Source of the DNA: Azospirillum agricola
GTDB taxonomy: Bacteria > Pseudomonadota > Alphaproteobacteria > Azospirillales > Azospirillaceae
Reading direction: 5' to 3'
Assembly: GCF_017876095.1 (NCBI RefSeq)
Contig: NZ_JAGINM010000003.1
Location: 313,491 to 377,490 of the forward strand
Length of the DNA: 64,000 nt
Part shown: positions 9,216 to 17,224 of the stretch, piece after piece
How positions within the stretch are numbered: position 1 is the first letter of the stretch
Layout: every line of letters begins with the position of its first letter
The notes under the pieces: generated by a model
Databases searched by the model: none
Seen by the model: the letters and a program-made list of their open reading frames with translations, nothing else
Told to the model about the DNA's origin: nothing
Made by a program: the position numbers and the translations under genes

Positions 9216-10838
9216 TCAGGCGCGGGTGAGCGTTTTGCCGGGCCGTGCGCCGGTGTGTCCGCCGTCGCGCAGCACGAAGGCTCCGGCGACGAGGACGTCG
9301 GTGATGCCGTGCGGCGGCTGCGTCGGATCCTGGAAGGTCGCGCGGTCGCACACGTCGGCGGTGAACAGGGTGAGGTCGGCGGCGAGGCCGGGGCGGATCA
9401 GGCCACGGTCGCCGAGCCCGAAGCGCTGGGCCGGAACGGCGGTCATGTGGCGCACCGCCTCCTCCAGCCGCAACGCTCCCTCGCCTCGGATCGCGCGGGC
9501 GAGGTAGCGGGGAAAGCTGCCGAAGGCGCGCGGGTGCGGCTTGCCGGTCTCGCGCGGCAGCCCGTCGGAGCCCAGCATGTGCAGCGGGTGGGAGAGCGCG
9601 GTTTCGAGGTCGCGCCCGTCGAGCTGGAACATGACGATGTTCGTGCGCCCCCGGTCGGCGGCGATCAGCCGGGCCAGCGTCGCGAAGGGAGTCTCGCCCC
9701 GCGCCTCGGCGATCTCGCTCAGCGACAGCCCCTCGACGGCGCGCAGGGACTCGTCGCCGACGCCGCCGATGCGGACATTCTCCCAGCCGATCAGGCGGAT
9801 CTTGGACTCCCAGCCGGCGTCGTCGGGCGCCGTGCCGTCCTCCACCGCGCGGCGCAGGGCCTCAAAGCCGGCCTCGTCGGCCAGCCGCGCCAGCAGCGCC
9901 TCGACCCCGCCGGACAGCGCCGAGGGCGGCAGCAGTTGCAGGATGGTGCTCGACCCGGCCGGGTAGGGGTACATGTCGAAGCTGACGTCGACGCCGTCGC
10001 GCCGGGCGGTCTCCAGCCGGTCGACGGCGCGCGGCAGGCTGCCCCAATAGGGCCGTCCGGCAGCCTGGAGGTGGGAGAGCAGGCCGCTCGCCCCGCCCGT
10101 GGTCAGCAGGTCGAGGAACTCGTCGACCGAGGCGATCAGCCCGCCCTCGTAGGAGCGGACATGGGCGGCCAGCAGGGCGCCGTGCTCGGCCACCACCTCG
10201 GCCAGCCGGACCAGCTCGGCGCGGTCGGCCCAGGCGCTCGGCGGGTAGACGAGGCCGAGCGACAGGCCATGCGCCCCCTGGCGGAGCTGGTCGGTGAGCA
10301 AGGCGGCCATCGCCTCGCGCTCGTCGGCCGTCGCCGGGCGGTTCTGCCAGCCCATGACGGCCAGCCGCAGCGCCGCGTGGCCGACCAGCGAGACGAGGTT
10401 GATGGCGGTGCCGCGCCCGTCCAGCGCCGCGCGGTAGGCGGCGAAGTCGGCGAAGCTCTCCTCCGCGCTCACAGGGCCGAGCAGGCTGCCGAAATGCTCG
10501 CGCAAGGGGACGGCGCTGTCGGGCCGCTGCGGGTAGAGCCCGAAGGAGCAGTTGCCGACCACCACGGTGGTGACGCCCTGCGCCACCTTCTCCGGCCGGC
10601 CGGGCCGGCGCAGCTGGATCAGGTCGTCGTGGCAGTGGGCGTCGATGAAGCCGGGGGCGAGGTAGCGGTCGTTCGCTTCCACGACGTCGGCGTCGCCGGG
10701 AACCAGTCCGCTGCCGATCTGGGCGATGCGGCCGTCCGCGATGCGCACGTCGCCACGGAACCACGGAGCGCCGGTGCCGTCGAGGATGCGGGCGCCGCGC
10801 ACCAGCACGCGGGGATTCACGGGGGCTGCGTCGCTCAT
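9216..10838 (-). CDS. N-acyl-D-amino-acid deacylase (D-aminoacylase), amidohydrolase superfamily
   Basis: 540 residues from the ATG at 10838, which overlaps the stop of the permease gene by one base. The N-terminus is VLVRGARILDGTGAPWFRGDVRIADGRIAQIG. It is followed by the metal-binding APGFIDAHCHDD, GVTTVVVGNCSFGL with its metal-binding Cys, GLSLGLVYPP, and the C-terminal GLIRPGLAADLTLF segment. This order is typical of D-aminoacylases that release D-amino acids from N-acyl or N-carbamoyl forms using zinc. It would feed the DSD1-type enzyme in the same operon. The precise acyl group or side chain is not deducible; some relatives act on D-glutamate or D-aspartate derivatives. Confidence 0.9.
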   Translation of the reverse strand: MSDAAPVNPRVLVRGARILDGTGAPWFRGDVRIADGRIAQIGSGLVPGDADVVEANDRYLAPGFIDAHCHDDLIQLRRPGRPEKVAQGVTTVVVGNCSFGLYPQRPDSAVPLREHFGSLLGPVSAEESFADFAAYRAALDGRGTAINLVSLVGHAALRLAVMGWQNRPATADEREAMAALLTDQLRQGAHGLSLGLVYPPSAWADRAELVRLAEVVAEHGALLAAHVRSYEGGLIASVDEFLDLLTTGGASGLLSHLQAAGRPYWGSLPRAVDRLETARRDGVDVSFDMYPYPAGSSTILQLLPPSALSGGVEALLARLADEAGFEALRRAVEDGTAPDDAGWESKIRLIGWENVRIGGVGDESLRAVEGLSLSEIAEARGETPFATLARLIAADRGRTNIVMFQLDGRDLETALSHPLHMLGSDGLPRETGKPHPRAFGSFPRYLARAIRGEGALRLEEAVRHMTAVPAQRFGLGDRGLIRPGLAADLTLFTADVCDRATFQDPTQPPHGITDVLVAGAFVLRDGGHTGARPGKTLTRA

Positions 10839-11740
10839 CACGTCACCTTCTGGAGCCGGGGGTCGAGCGCGTCGCGCAGCCCGTCGCCGACAATTTGCAG
10901 GGCCAGAACCGTCACCACGATGGCGAGGCCGGGGAACAGGACCAGCCAGTCGGCCTGCTGGAAATACTGCTGGGCGCCGGCGATCATGTTGCCCCATGTC
11001 GGGGTGGTCGGCGGCACGCCGACGCCCAGGAAGGACAGCGCCGCCTCGGTCAGGATGGCGTAGGCGAAGATGAAGGTGGCCTGGACGACCAGCGGCGACA
11101 TCAGGTTGGGCAGGATGTGCAGGAAGACGATGCGCGGGGTCGAGGCGCCGAGCGCGGTCGCCGCCTCGACATAGGGCATCTCGCGCACCACCAGGGCGGC
11201 GGCGCGGACCACGCGGGCGACGCGCGGGGTGTAGACGATGCCGAGCGCCAGCACGACGTTGAACAGCGAGGGGCCGAGCGCGGCCATGAAGGCGATGGCG
11301 AGCAGGATGTCGGGGAAGGCCATCAGCGCGTCGGTCAGTCGCATCAGCACGCCGTCCAGCGGGCGGACATAGCCGGCGAGCAGCCCGATCAGGGTGCCGA
11401 ACACCGCCGCCACCACGACCACCAGCAGCCCGACCAGCAGCGAGAGCTGGGCGCCCTGCATGATGCGGGACATCACGTCGCGGCCGAACTCGTCGGTCCC
11501 GAACCAGTGGGCGGCCGACGGCGGCTTCATCCGGCTGAGGATGTCCATCTTCATCGGGTCGTAGGGCATGATCCAGGCGGCCGAGGCGGCGACCGCCAGG
11601 ATGGCGGCGAGCAGCATCAGGGCGACGACGACCAGCGGCCGGCGCAGCAGCTGGCGCAGGATCAGCGCGGCCGGGGAGCGGCCGGGCGCCTTGGGCGCGG
11701 ACGGCGCCGGGCTGGCGGAGGCGGCGGGAAGGCTTGCCAT
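10838..11740 (-). CDS. DppC/OppC-like ABC transporter permease
   Basis: 300 residues from the ATG at 11740 (MASLPAASAS), preceded by AAGGGA; an ATG at 11767 in the same frame lacks a ribosome site. The Pro/Ala-rich N-terminus leads into TM1 (LVVVALMLLAAILAV). HWFGTDEFGRDVMSRIM is the family's periplasmic signature. Further TM segments and the EAA loop (VEAATALGASTPRIVFLHILPN) follow. It pairs with the DppB-like permease and couples to the two ATPases. It sits between the DppB-like and deacylase genes in a single transcription unit. Confidence 0.92.
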   Translation of the reverse strand: MASLPAASASPAPSAPKAPGRSPAALILRQLLRRPLVVVALMLLAAILAVAASAAWIMPYDPMKMDILSRMKPPSAAHWFGTDEFGRDVMSRIMQGAQLSLLVGLLVVVVAAVFGTLIGLLAGYVRPLDGVLMRLTDALMAFPDILLAIAFMAALGPSLFNVVLALGIVYTPRVARVVRAAALVVREMPYVEAATALGASTPRIVFLHILPNLMSPLVVQATFIFAYAILTEAALSFLGVGVPPTTPTWGNMIAGAQQYFQQADWLVLFPGLAIVVTVLALQIVGDGLRDALDPRLQKVT

Positions 11741-11779
11741 GGCTGTCCCTTTCTCGGTAGCGGACATCTCGGCGGCGGA

Positions 11780-12721
11780 TCAGTAACGGACCCGAGGATC
11801 GACCACCGCGTAGAGCAGGTCGACCGACAGGTTGATGAGCACGTAGATGGCCGAGACCACCAGCAGGGCGCCCTGGATCACCGGATAGTCGCGGCGCAGC
11901 ACGGCCGAGACGATCAGGTTGCCGACGCCGGGCAGGCCGAAGACGGTCTCGGTCACGATGGCGCCGGCGATCATCACGGCGGCGGTCAGGCCGATGACGG
12001 TGAGGATCGGGATCATCGCGTTGCGCAGCGCGTGCTTCAGCACCACGACCAGCGGCGACAGCCCCTTGGCCCGCGCGGTGCGGACATAGTCGTCGCCCAG
12101 CACGTCCAGCATGCTGGTGCGGGTGAAGCGCAGGATCAGCGCCGAATTGGGGATGCCGAGCGCGATGGCGGGCAGCACCAGATGATGCAGCCGCTCAGCA
12201 AAGCTGGCGTCGGGCGGGCCGTAGCCGGCGACCGGGAACCAGGGGAGATCGACCGCCAGATACTTGATCAGCGTCAGCCCGATCCAGAAGCTCGGCACGC
12301 TGGCCGCCAGCATGGCGAGCCCTATGGAGGCCTGGTCGATCCAGCGCCCGCGCATCGCCGCCGACAGGATGCCGACCGGCACGCCGATGACCACGGCGAT
12401 GCCGACCGACATCAGCGTCAGCATGGCGGTCAGCTCCGACCGCTCGGCCAGCGCCTGGGCGACCGGCCGGTTGAGGAAGATCGACTCCCCCAGGTCGAGG
12501 CGGGCGATCTGCTGCAAATAGATCAGGAACTGGCCGAGCAGCGGCTGGTCGAGCCCGAGCCGGCCGCGCAGGGCGGCGATGTCCTCCGGCGTGGCGGAGG
12601 AGCCCAGCATGACCGCGGCCGGATCGCCCGGCACGACGCGGGCGATCACGAAGACCACCGCCGCGACGATCAGCATGACCACCATCATTCCGGCGAGCCG
12701 GCGCACGATGTAGACGAACAT
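11780..12721 (-). CDS. DppB/OppB-like ABC transporter permease
   Basis: 313 residues from the ATG at 12721 (MFVYIVRRLAGMM); an in-frame ATG at 12781 would run through the intergenic palindrome and is rejected. It shows the family N-terminus, VPGDPAAVMLG, LGLDQPLLGQFL, the EAA loop (RTARAKGLSPLVVVLKHALRNAMIP), and the C-terminal RRDYPVIQGALLV and YAVVDPRVRY. It forms the membrane channel with the DppC-like protein. Confidence 0.93.
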   Translation of the reverse strand: MFVYIVRRLAGMMVVMLIVAAVVFVIARVVPGDPAAVMLGSSATPEDIAALRGRLGLDQPLLGQFLIYLQQIARLDLGESIFLNRPVAQALAERSELTAMLTLMSVGIAVVIGVPVGILSAAMRGRWIDQASIGLAMLAASVPSFWIGLTLIKYLAVDLPWFPVAGYGPPDASFAERLHHLVLPAIALGIPNSALILRFTRTSMLDVLGDDYVRTARAKGLSPLVVVLKHALRNAMIPILTVIGLTAAVMIAGAIVTETVFGLPGVGNLIVSAVLRRDYPVIQGALLVVSAIYVLINLSVDLLYAVVDPRVRY

Positions 12722-12748
12722 GGCTGTGATTCCGGCCCGGTTGTTAAC

Positions 12749-12771
12749 CCCTCTCCCGGGGCGGGAGAGGG
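12749..12771. repeat. Interspersed 23-bp palindromic element, copy 1
   Basis: Arms CCCTCTCCCG and CGGGAGAGGG with a 3-base centre, in the gap between the binding-protein and DppB-like genes. The same sequence occurs at 15588-15610 and, inverted, at 15376-15398. In this position the hairpin could reduce read-through from the highly expressed binding-protein gene into the permease genes. Confidence 0.85.
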
Positions 12772-12785
12772 ACCTTTTCAAAGCG

Positions 12786-14342
12786 TCAGTTCGACAGCTC
12801 GGCGTTCCAGAAGAACGGCCAGGGCGCCGGGGTGTAGTTCTTCAGCTTGTCGCTGGCGGCGGCCAGATTGTAGAAGTCGCCGACCTTGATGCTCGGCACC
12901 TCGCTGTAGAAGAGCTTCTGCAACTCCACCCACTTGCCCTTGCGGGCGGCGGCGTCCGGCTCGCGGTTGAAGGCGGCGAGCGCCTCGCGCTTCTCCGGCG
13001 TGTCCCACCAGCCGGGGTAGCTGGGGTTCAGCACGGTGATCAGCGACGGCTCCGGCACGAAGGTGTGGTAGGTGAAGAAGGCGTCCCACGCCTTCTCGTC
13101 GCCGCGCTTCTGCAACAGCGTCGCCCAGTCCAGCACCTGGAGATCCACCGTGTAGCCGGCCGCCTGCAACTGCGCCTGGGCGACCAGGCTCATCTTGTAC
13201 AGGAAGTCGTACTGGGTGGAGGTCATGATGCGGATCGGCTCGCCCTTGTAGCCGGCGCTCTTGCGCAGCTCCGCCGCCTTCTTCGGGTTGTTGTCCGAAT
13301 AGGGCTTGGCGCTGGCGGCATCATAGAACGGCGTGCCGGGGCTGTAGATCGACCCTTCCGTGGCGAAGAAGGCCGGATCGCCGAAGCCGGCCAGCATCAT
13401 GTCGCCCGGCGTCAGGGCGGCCAGCACCGACTGGCGCAGCGTCTGGTTGGCCAGCACGCCGGTCTTGCTGTTCATGATCATCAGCGGGAAGCCGAAGGGC
13501 TTGACGATGACCGGCTTGACGCTCGGCGAATTCTTGAAGCGGCCGAGCATCTCGGCCGGCAGGCTGTCGGCGAACTGGTACTGGCCGGCCAGCATGCCGG
13601 CGACGCGGGTCGCCGCGTTGGGAACCGGCACGAAGCGGACCTCGCCGATCTTGGGCGCCCGCGCCCCGCCGTAACCGCTCGCCGGACCCTGCGGCGACGT
13701 GTAATTGTCGAAGCGGACCAGGCGGATGTGCTGGTCGGGCTTGTGCTCCAGCAGCTTGTAGGGGCCGGTGCCGATGAACTGCTTGAGGGGCGCGGCGCCG
13801 TCGATCTGCCCCTTCGGCACGATGGCGGCGGCGCCGTTGTTCATCGCCAGCAGCGCCAGCAGCGGCGTGAAGGATTCCTTCAGCGTGACGGTGACGGTCG
13901 AGGCGTCGGTGGCTTTGATGCTCTCGATCATCGGCGCGGTGGTCTTGCCGCGCGGCGACAGCCTGGTCCAGCGCTCCAGCGAGGCAACCACGTCCTCGGC
14001 GGTCATCGGGCTGCCGTCGTGGAAGGTGACGCCGCCGCGCAGCGGGAAGGCGTAGGTCTTGCCGTCGGCCGAGACCGTCGGCTGGGCCGAGGCCAGCAGC
14101 GGGACGATCTTCCACTCGGCGTCGAAGGTGTAGAGCGTCTCGAAGACGTGCTGCGTGATGATGCTGACGAGGTCGGAGGTGACGCCGACCGGATCCAGCG
14201 TCGGCGGCTCGCCGATCGTCGCGACGGTGACGACGGACTGCGGCTGCTGCGCCAGAGCCGACCCGACGGTCGTGGTCAGCGCGCTGCCGATCAGGGCGGT
14301 GCCCAGCAGGGCGGTGTAGAGGCTGCGGGTGAACGGTTTCAT
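12786..14342 (-). CDS. ABC transporter substrate-binding protein, peptide/nickel-type (SBP family 5, DppA-like)
   Basis: 518 residues from the ATG at 14342 (MKPFTRSLYTALLG) with GGAGGGG upstream; a longer frame to 14465 is not credible. Residues 1-32 are a signal peptide ending GSALA-QQ. Family 5 features include TIGEPPTLDPVG, the FHDGSPMTAEDVVASLERW signature, and the lobe II segment with a GTGPYKL motif. It is the first gene of the operon and defines uptake specificity. The downstream enzymes suggest N-acyl-D-amino acids or D-residue peptides. It lies behind the 14448-14506 operator array, shared with the divergent IclR gene. Confidence 0.92.
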   Translation of the reverse strand: MKPFTRSLYTALLGTALIGSALTTTVGSALAQQPQSVVTVATIGEPPTLDPVGVTSDLVSIITQHVFETLYTFDAEWKIVPLLASAQPTVSADGKTYAFPLRGGVTFHDGSPMTAEDVVASLERWTRLSPRGKTTAPMIESIKATDASTVTVTLKESFTPLLALLAMNNGAAAIVPKGQIDGAAPLKQFIGTGPYKLLEHKPDQHIRLVRFDNYTSPQGPASGYGGARAPKIGEVRFVPVPNAATRVAGMLAGQYQFADSLPAEMLGRFKNSPSVKPVIVKPFGFPLMIMNSKTGVLANQTLRQSVLAALTPGDMMLAGFGDPAFFATEGSIYSPGTPFYDAASAKPYSDNNPKKAAELRKSAGYKGEPIRIMTSTQYDFLYKMSLVAQAQLQAAGYTVDLQVLDWATLLQKRGDEKAWDAFFTYHTFVPEPSLITVLNPSYPGWWDTPEKREALAAFNREPDAAARKGKWVELQKLFYSEVPSIKVGDFYNLAAASDKLKNYTPAPWPFFWNAELSN

Positions 14343-14447
14343 GACGACTCCCCTCCGCGAATGGACCGGTCTCGGTGCCGGTGCTGCGTGTCGTCCGGAT
14401 TGCTCCCTGCGTTCCGTCGCGAGCGTTCCGCTTCGGCTGTTCGATTT

Positions 14448-14506
14448 GTCCGATATTTCGGACATCGATCTTGTATTCCGGACAAGAGGACGGTATATCG
14501 GACAAA
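14448..14506. promoter_or_regulatory. Operator array for the IclR regulator between divergent genes
   Basis: Three copies of TAT(T/A)(T/C)CGGACA(A/T) begin at 14454, 14474 and 14494, spaced exactly 20 bases. The first extends into a near-palindrome GTCCGATATTTCGGAC at 14448-14463. Two helical turns between identical half-sites on one face of DNA fit cooperative binding by an IclR tetramer. The array lies between the binding-protein gene (start 14342, minus) and the iclR gene (start 14597, plus), so it probably controls both. Confidence 0.7.
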
Positions 14507-14596
14507 GAGCGCTGGCAAGGCGAAAGTTGGCGTGTTAAGCGATGTGTGCAGTCGCAACACGGTGACGCACACGGTATCGGGGTGGAGATGGACGGC

Positions 14597-15355
14597 ATGG
14601 CGGATGTGAAGACGGGCGCGCGGGCGCGCGGGATCGACCGCGTCATCGCGCTGATGGAGCATCTGCACCGGCTGCGCACCCCGACGCGGATCGCCGACAT
14701 CGCGCGCGACACCGGCACGCCGCGCTCCACCGTCTACGAGCTGGTGAACACGCTGGTCGAGGCGCGCTGGCTGGAACTGCGCGACGGCGACGGCACGGTC
14801 TATTTCGGGCCGGCCATGCACTACTACGGCAGCGACTATCTCGACAGCGTCGACCTGATCCGCAAGGCACGCGGCGAGGTCACCCACCTGTCGGAATCGG
14901 TGGGCGAGACGGCGCAGTTCTGCATGCTGGACGGCGACAAGTACCTTGTCGTGCTGAACGAGCCGGGCCGGCGCATGTTCCGCCTCAGCTCCGAGATCGG
15001 CATCAAGGTGCCGATTCCCTGGACCGCGTCGGGCCGGCTGCTGGTCGATCACATGACGCCGCAGGAGATCCGCGCCTTCATCCCGGCGGAGGATTTCACC
15101 CTGCCGGACGGCCGCAAGATCGTCGAGGCTGAGTTCCTCCACGACATCGCCCAGGCGCGCGAGGCCGGCTTCGTCCGCACGACGGCGCTGGTCGACCGTT
15201 TCACCACCTGCATGGCGGCCCCGGTGCGCGATCCGGCCGGGCGCTGCATTGCGACGATCTGCTTCGTCGTGCCGGCCGACACCGAGGCCGACCAGCAGGC
15301 GATGATGATCGACGCGTTGAAGGCGAGCGCGGCGCGGCTGTCCGGCGCGCGCTGA
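14597..15355 (+). CDS. IclR family transcriptional regulator
   Basis: 252 residues from the ATG at 14597 (MADVKTGARARG) with GGAG nine bases upstream; the ATG at 14588 directly abuts the GGAG. The N-terminal winged helix-turn-helix (about 20-75) has TRIADIARDTGTPRSTVYELVNTL. The C-terminal effector domain follows, with GETAQFCMLDGDKYLVV, the WTASGRLL loop typical of IclR and a final ICFVVPADT segment. It probably represses the divergent D-amino-acid/peptide operon and itself through the repeats at 14448-14506. The inducer is likely the imported substrate or a D-amino acid. Confidence 0.9.
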   Translation: MADVKTGARARGIDRVIALMEHLHRLRTPTRIADIARDTGTPRSTVYELVNTLVEARWLELRDGDGTVYFGPAMHYYGSDYLDSVDLIRKARGEVTHLSESVGETAQFCMLDGDKYLVVLNEPGRRMFRLSSEIGIKVPIPWTASGRLLVDHMTPQEIRAFIPAEDFTLPDGRKIVEAEFLHDIAQAREAGFVRTTALVDRFTTCMAAPVRDPAGRCIATICFVVPADTEADQQAMMIDALKASAARLSGAR

Positions 15356-15375
15356 AAGTCGGGCGCCGAAGAATG

Positions 15376-15398
15376 CCCTCTCCCGCCCCGGGAGAGGG
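15376..15398. repeat. Interspersed 23-bp palindromic element, copy 2 (inverted)
   Basis: Reverse complement of the elements at 12749 and 15588, located 20 bases after the iclR stop. It could act as the 3' hairpin of that transcript. With copy 3 it brackets about 190 bp of non-coding DNA (15399-15587) in which I see no credible gene. Confidence 0.85.
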
Positions 15399-15587
15399 CA
15401 TGGAGCCGACGGCCACAGGCCGGACGAGCGCCGAAGGCGATCGTAGTGCGGAATGCGGTCGCGAGACTTGCGAGCGACCTCGGGACCCGCCGCGAAGCGG
15501 TGGGGAGGGTGAGGGGTGATCCAAGGATCAGACCCACCTGTTTCTTGGAGAACCCTTTACCCTTCCCATGCTGCGCATGGGCCCCTT

Positions 15588-15610
15588 CCCTCTCCCGGGG
15601 CGGGAGAGGG
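15588..15610. repeat. Interspersed 23-bp palindromic element, copy 3
   Basis: Identical to copy 1 and inverted relative to copy 2. The interval 15356-15772 otherwise shows only short dyads, such as CCCATGCTGCGCATGGG near 15566-15582, and no supported ORF. Copies of this kind in intergenic gaps suggest a REP-like family in this genome. Confidence 0.85.
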
Positions 15611-15772
15611 AGCTTCGGTTGCCGGCGTTAACGCCCACCCACCGCCTCCCGCGGTTGACTCCCATCCAGCCTTTTAAATCCCCAAGCGGCACCCGTTCGC
15701 CGCCACTGGCGGAGCCATGCTTCGGACGCAGGGCGGTCCGTCTCCCCATACAATTCCCGCCGCAACAGTCGC

Positions 15773-15802
15773 TTGACAGAACCATTTCCGGCCCCCTAAA
15801 TT
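15773..15802 (+). promoter_or_regulatory. Sigma70-like promoter of the unassigned catabolic cluster
   Basis: TTGACA at 15773-15778 and TAAATT at 15797-15802 with an 18-base spacer. The predicted start falls near 15808, inside the tandem operators that follow. The surrounding sequence is notably less GC-rich than the genes. Confidence 0.6.
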
Positions 15803-15804
15803 CT

Positions 15805-15840
15805 TTCCATACAACGGAATTAGATTCCGTTTATCGGAAT
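15805..15840. promoter_or_regulatory. Tandem IclR-type operators
   Basis: TTCCATACAACGGAA at 15805-15819 and ATTCCGTTTATCGGAAT at 15824-15840 are two inverted repeats whose CGGAAT half-sites are exactly 20 bases apart. The second has perfect 6-bp arms. They cover the predicted transcription start, so binding should repress. The likely ligand is the IclR protein encoded in the operon at 18366-19193. Confidence 0.7.
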
Positions 15841-15857
15841 TTTAAGCGGAGGGCGGT

Positions 15858-16703
15858 GTGGACAGGCAAGGCTGGATCGTGGCGGAGGATGGCGCCCGCC
15901 TGCACCATGTCGAGCGCTCCACCGGTGGCGCCGCCGACGCGGCCGCCGGGCCGGTCATCCTGCTGCATTCGCTCTTCTTCAGCGGCGCCATGTTCGACGA
16001 CCTGCTCGACCGGCTGCCCGCCGGGCTGCGCTGCGTCCGCCCGGACCACCGGGGGCAGGGGCGCAGCGAGACGGGCCGCAACGCGCCGAGCATCGAGCGG
16101 CTGGCCGACGACACCATCGCCCTGATCGAGGCGCTCGGCGGCAGGCCCGCCCACCTCGTCGGCAGCTCGATGGGCGGCTACGTCGCGCTCGCCGTGCTGC
16201 GGCGCCGGCCCGAGCTGGTGGCGAGCGCCGTCCTCTCCTGCTGCACCGCGCAGCCCGAAATCCAGGTCGAGCGCTTCGCCGCGCTGGAGAACGCCCTGCG
16301 CACCAAGGGCGCCGCCGCGCTGGTCGACGCGATCGCCGCGACCATGTTCGGCACCCGCTTCATCGAAGGCGGCATCGACGGCAGCGGCGAGAGGCTACAG
16401 CGCTGGCGCGCGGCCTTCGCCGAGGTCGACGACCGCATCGCCGACGCCGTCCACGGCGTCGCCGGCCGCACCTCCTTCGTCGAGAGCCTTCCCGCCATCC
16501 GGGTGCCGCTCCAGCTCGTCAGCGGCGCGCTCGACGCCGCCAAGCGGCCGGACGACATGCAGTTCATCGCCGACCGGGTATCCGGCAGCCGGCATGTGAC
16601 CCTGGAGCAGTCCGGTCACACGCCGCCCGTCGAGGACCCCGACGCCTTCGCCGCGATCCTGCGGCGCTTCTGGACCGACATCGGGCTCGTCCCCGCCGCC
16701 TGA
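15858..16703 (+). CDS. Alpha/beta hydrolase (PcaD-like fold)
   Basis: 281 residues from the GTG at 15858, preceded by GGAGGG. An HLV-GSSMGGYVAL nucleophile elbow carries the serine. The oxyanion segment is VILLHSLFFSG, and the C-terminal catalytic His is in EQSGHTPPVEDP. PDHRGQGRSE is typical of 3-oxoadipate enol-lactonase-like hydrolases, but the 3-oxoadipate genes are absent here, so that reaction is not assumed. As first gene of the operon it may open a lactone, cleave an ester on the imported substrate, or hydrolyse a C-C bond. Followed after 65 bases by the DUF35 gene. Confidence 0.85.
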   Translation: MDRQGWIVAEDGARLHHVERSTGGAADAAAGPVILLHSLFFSGAMFDDLLDRLPAGLRCVRPDHRGQGRSETGRNAPSIERLADDTIALIEALGGRPAHLVGSSMGGYVALAVLRRRPELVASAVLSCCTAQPEIQVERFAALENALRTKGAAALVDAIAATMFGTRFIEGGIDGSGERLQRWRAAFAEVDDRIADAVHGVAGRTSFVESLPAIRVPLQLVSGALDAAKRPDDMQFIADRVSGSRHVTLEQSGHTPPVEDPDAFAAILRRFWTDIGLVPAA

Positions 16704-16768
16704 AACGGCCTCGGACAAGCTCCCCGCCTCGCCGCTTTCCATTCAACACGGCCATTCAACACGGAAAG

Positions 16769-17224
16769 ATGCCTTCCATGCCTTCTGATCCAGCCGTGGC
16801 CCCGACCTCGGGCGCCGCGTTCGGGGAGGACGCTCTCCCGTTCCGCGACCTCCAGGCCGCACCGTCCGCCCAGTTCGAGATCGTCGACGGCGCGGTGCTG
16901 CTGAAGGGAAGCCTCTGCCGCTCGTCCGGTTCCAAGGCCTTCCCGGCCCGCCGCGTCTGCCTGGACACCGGCGCCACCGACATGGAGCCGATCCTCATCG
17001 GCCCGCGCGGCTCGCTCTATTCCTTCTCGACCGTCCACGTCTCCTCGGCCCGGCCGACGCCCTATTCGATCGGCTACGTCGATTTCGAGAACGGCGTGCG
17101 CGTGCTGGCGCAGGTCGATGTTCCGGCCGGCGCGACGCTGGCCTGCGACAGCCCGGTCGAGCTGCGCGCCGAGGGCGACCGCTGGTTCGTGGTTCCCGTG
17201 GATGGAAAGGGTCTGGGGCAATGA
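16769..17224 (+). CDS. DUF35 OB-fold protein, partner of the adjacent thiolase; zinc ribbon degenerate
   Basis: 151 residues; a second ATG at 16778 has the better-spaced GGAAAG, so the protein may be three residues shorter. The OB-fold part (about 75-145) has LYSFSTVHVS, YSIGYVDFENGVRVLAQVD and DRWFVVPVDG. DUF35 proteins pair with SCP2-type thiolases, aldolases or HMG-CoA synthase-like enzymes (for example BbsA/BbsB of benzylsuccinate oxidation). The N-terminal rubredoxin-like ribbon normally has two CxxC motifs; here they read C50-R-S-S53 and C64-L-D-T67, so the second Cys of each pair is lost. Its stop overlaps the thiolase start (ATGA), implying a stoichiometric complex. Confidence 0.82.
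   Translation: MPSMPSDPAVAPTSGAAFGEDALPFRDLQAAPSAQFEIVDGAVLLKGSLCRSSGSKAFPARRVCLDTGATDMEPILIGPRGSLYSFSTVHVSSARPTPYSIGYVDFENGVRVLAQVDVPAGATLACDSPVELRAEGDRWFVVPVDGKGLGQ

Noticed and set aside
15858-16703. 3-oxoadipate enol-lactonase (pcaD)
   Set aside because: Only the general alpha/beta hydrolase motifs fit; no other beta-ketoadipate gene is in the cluster.
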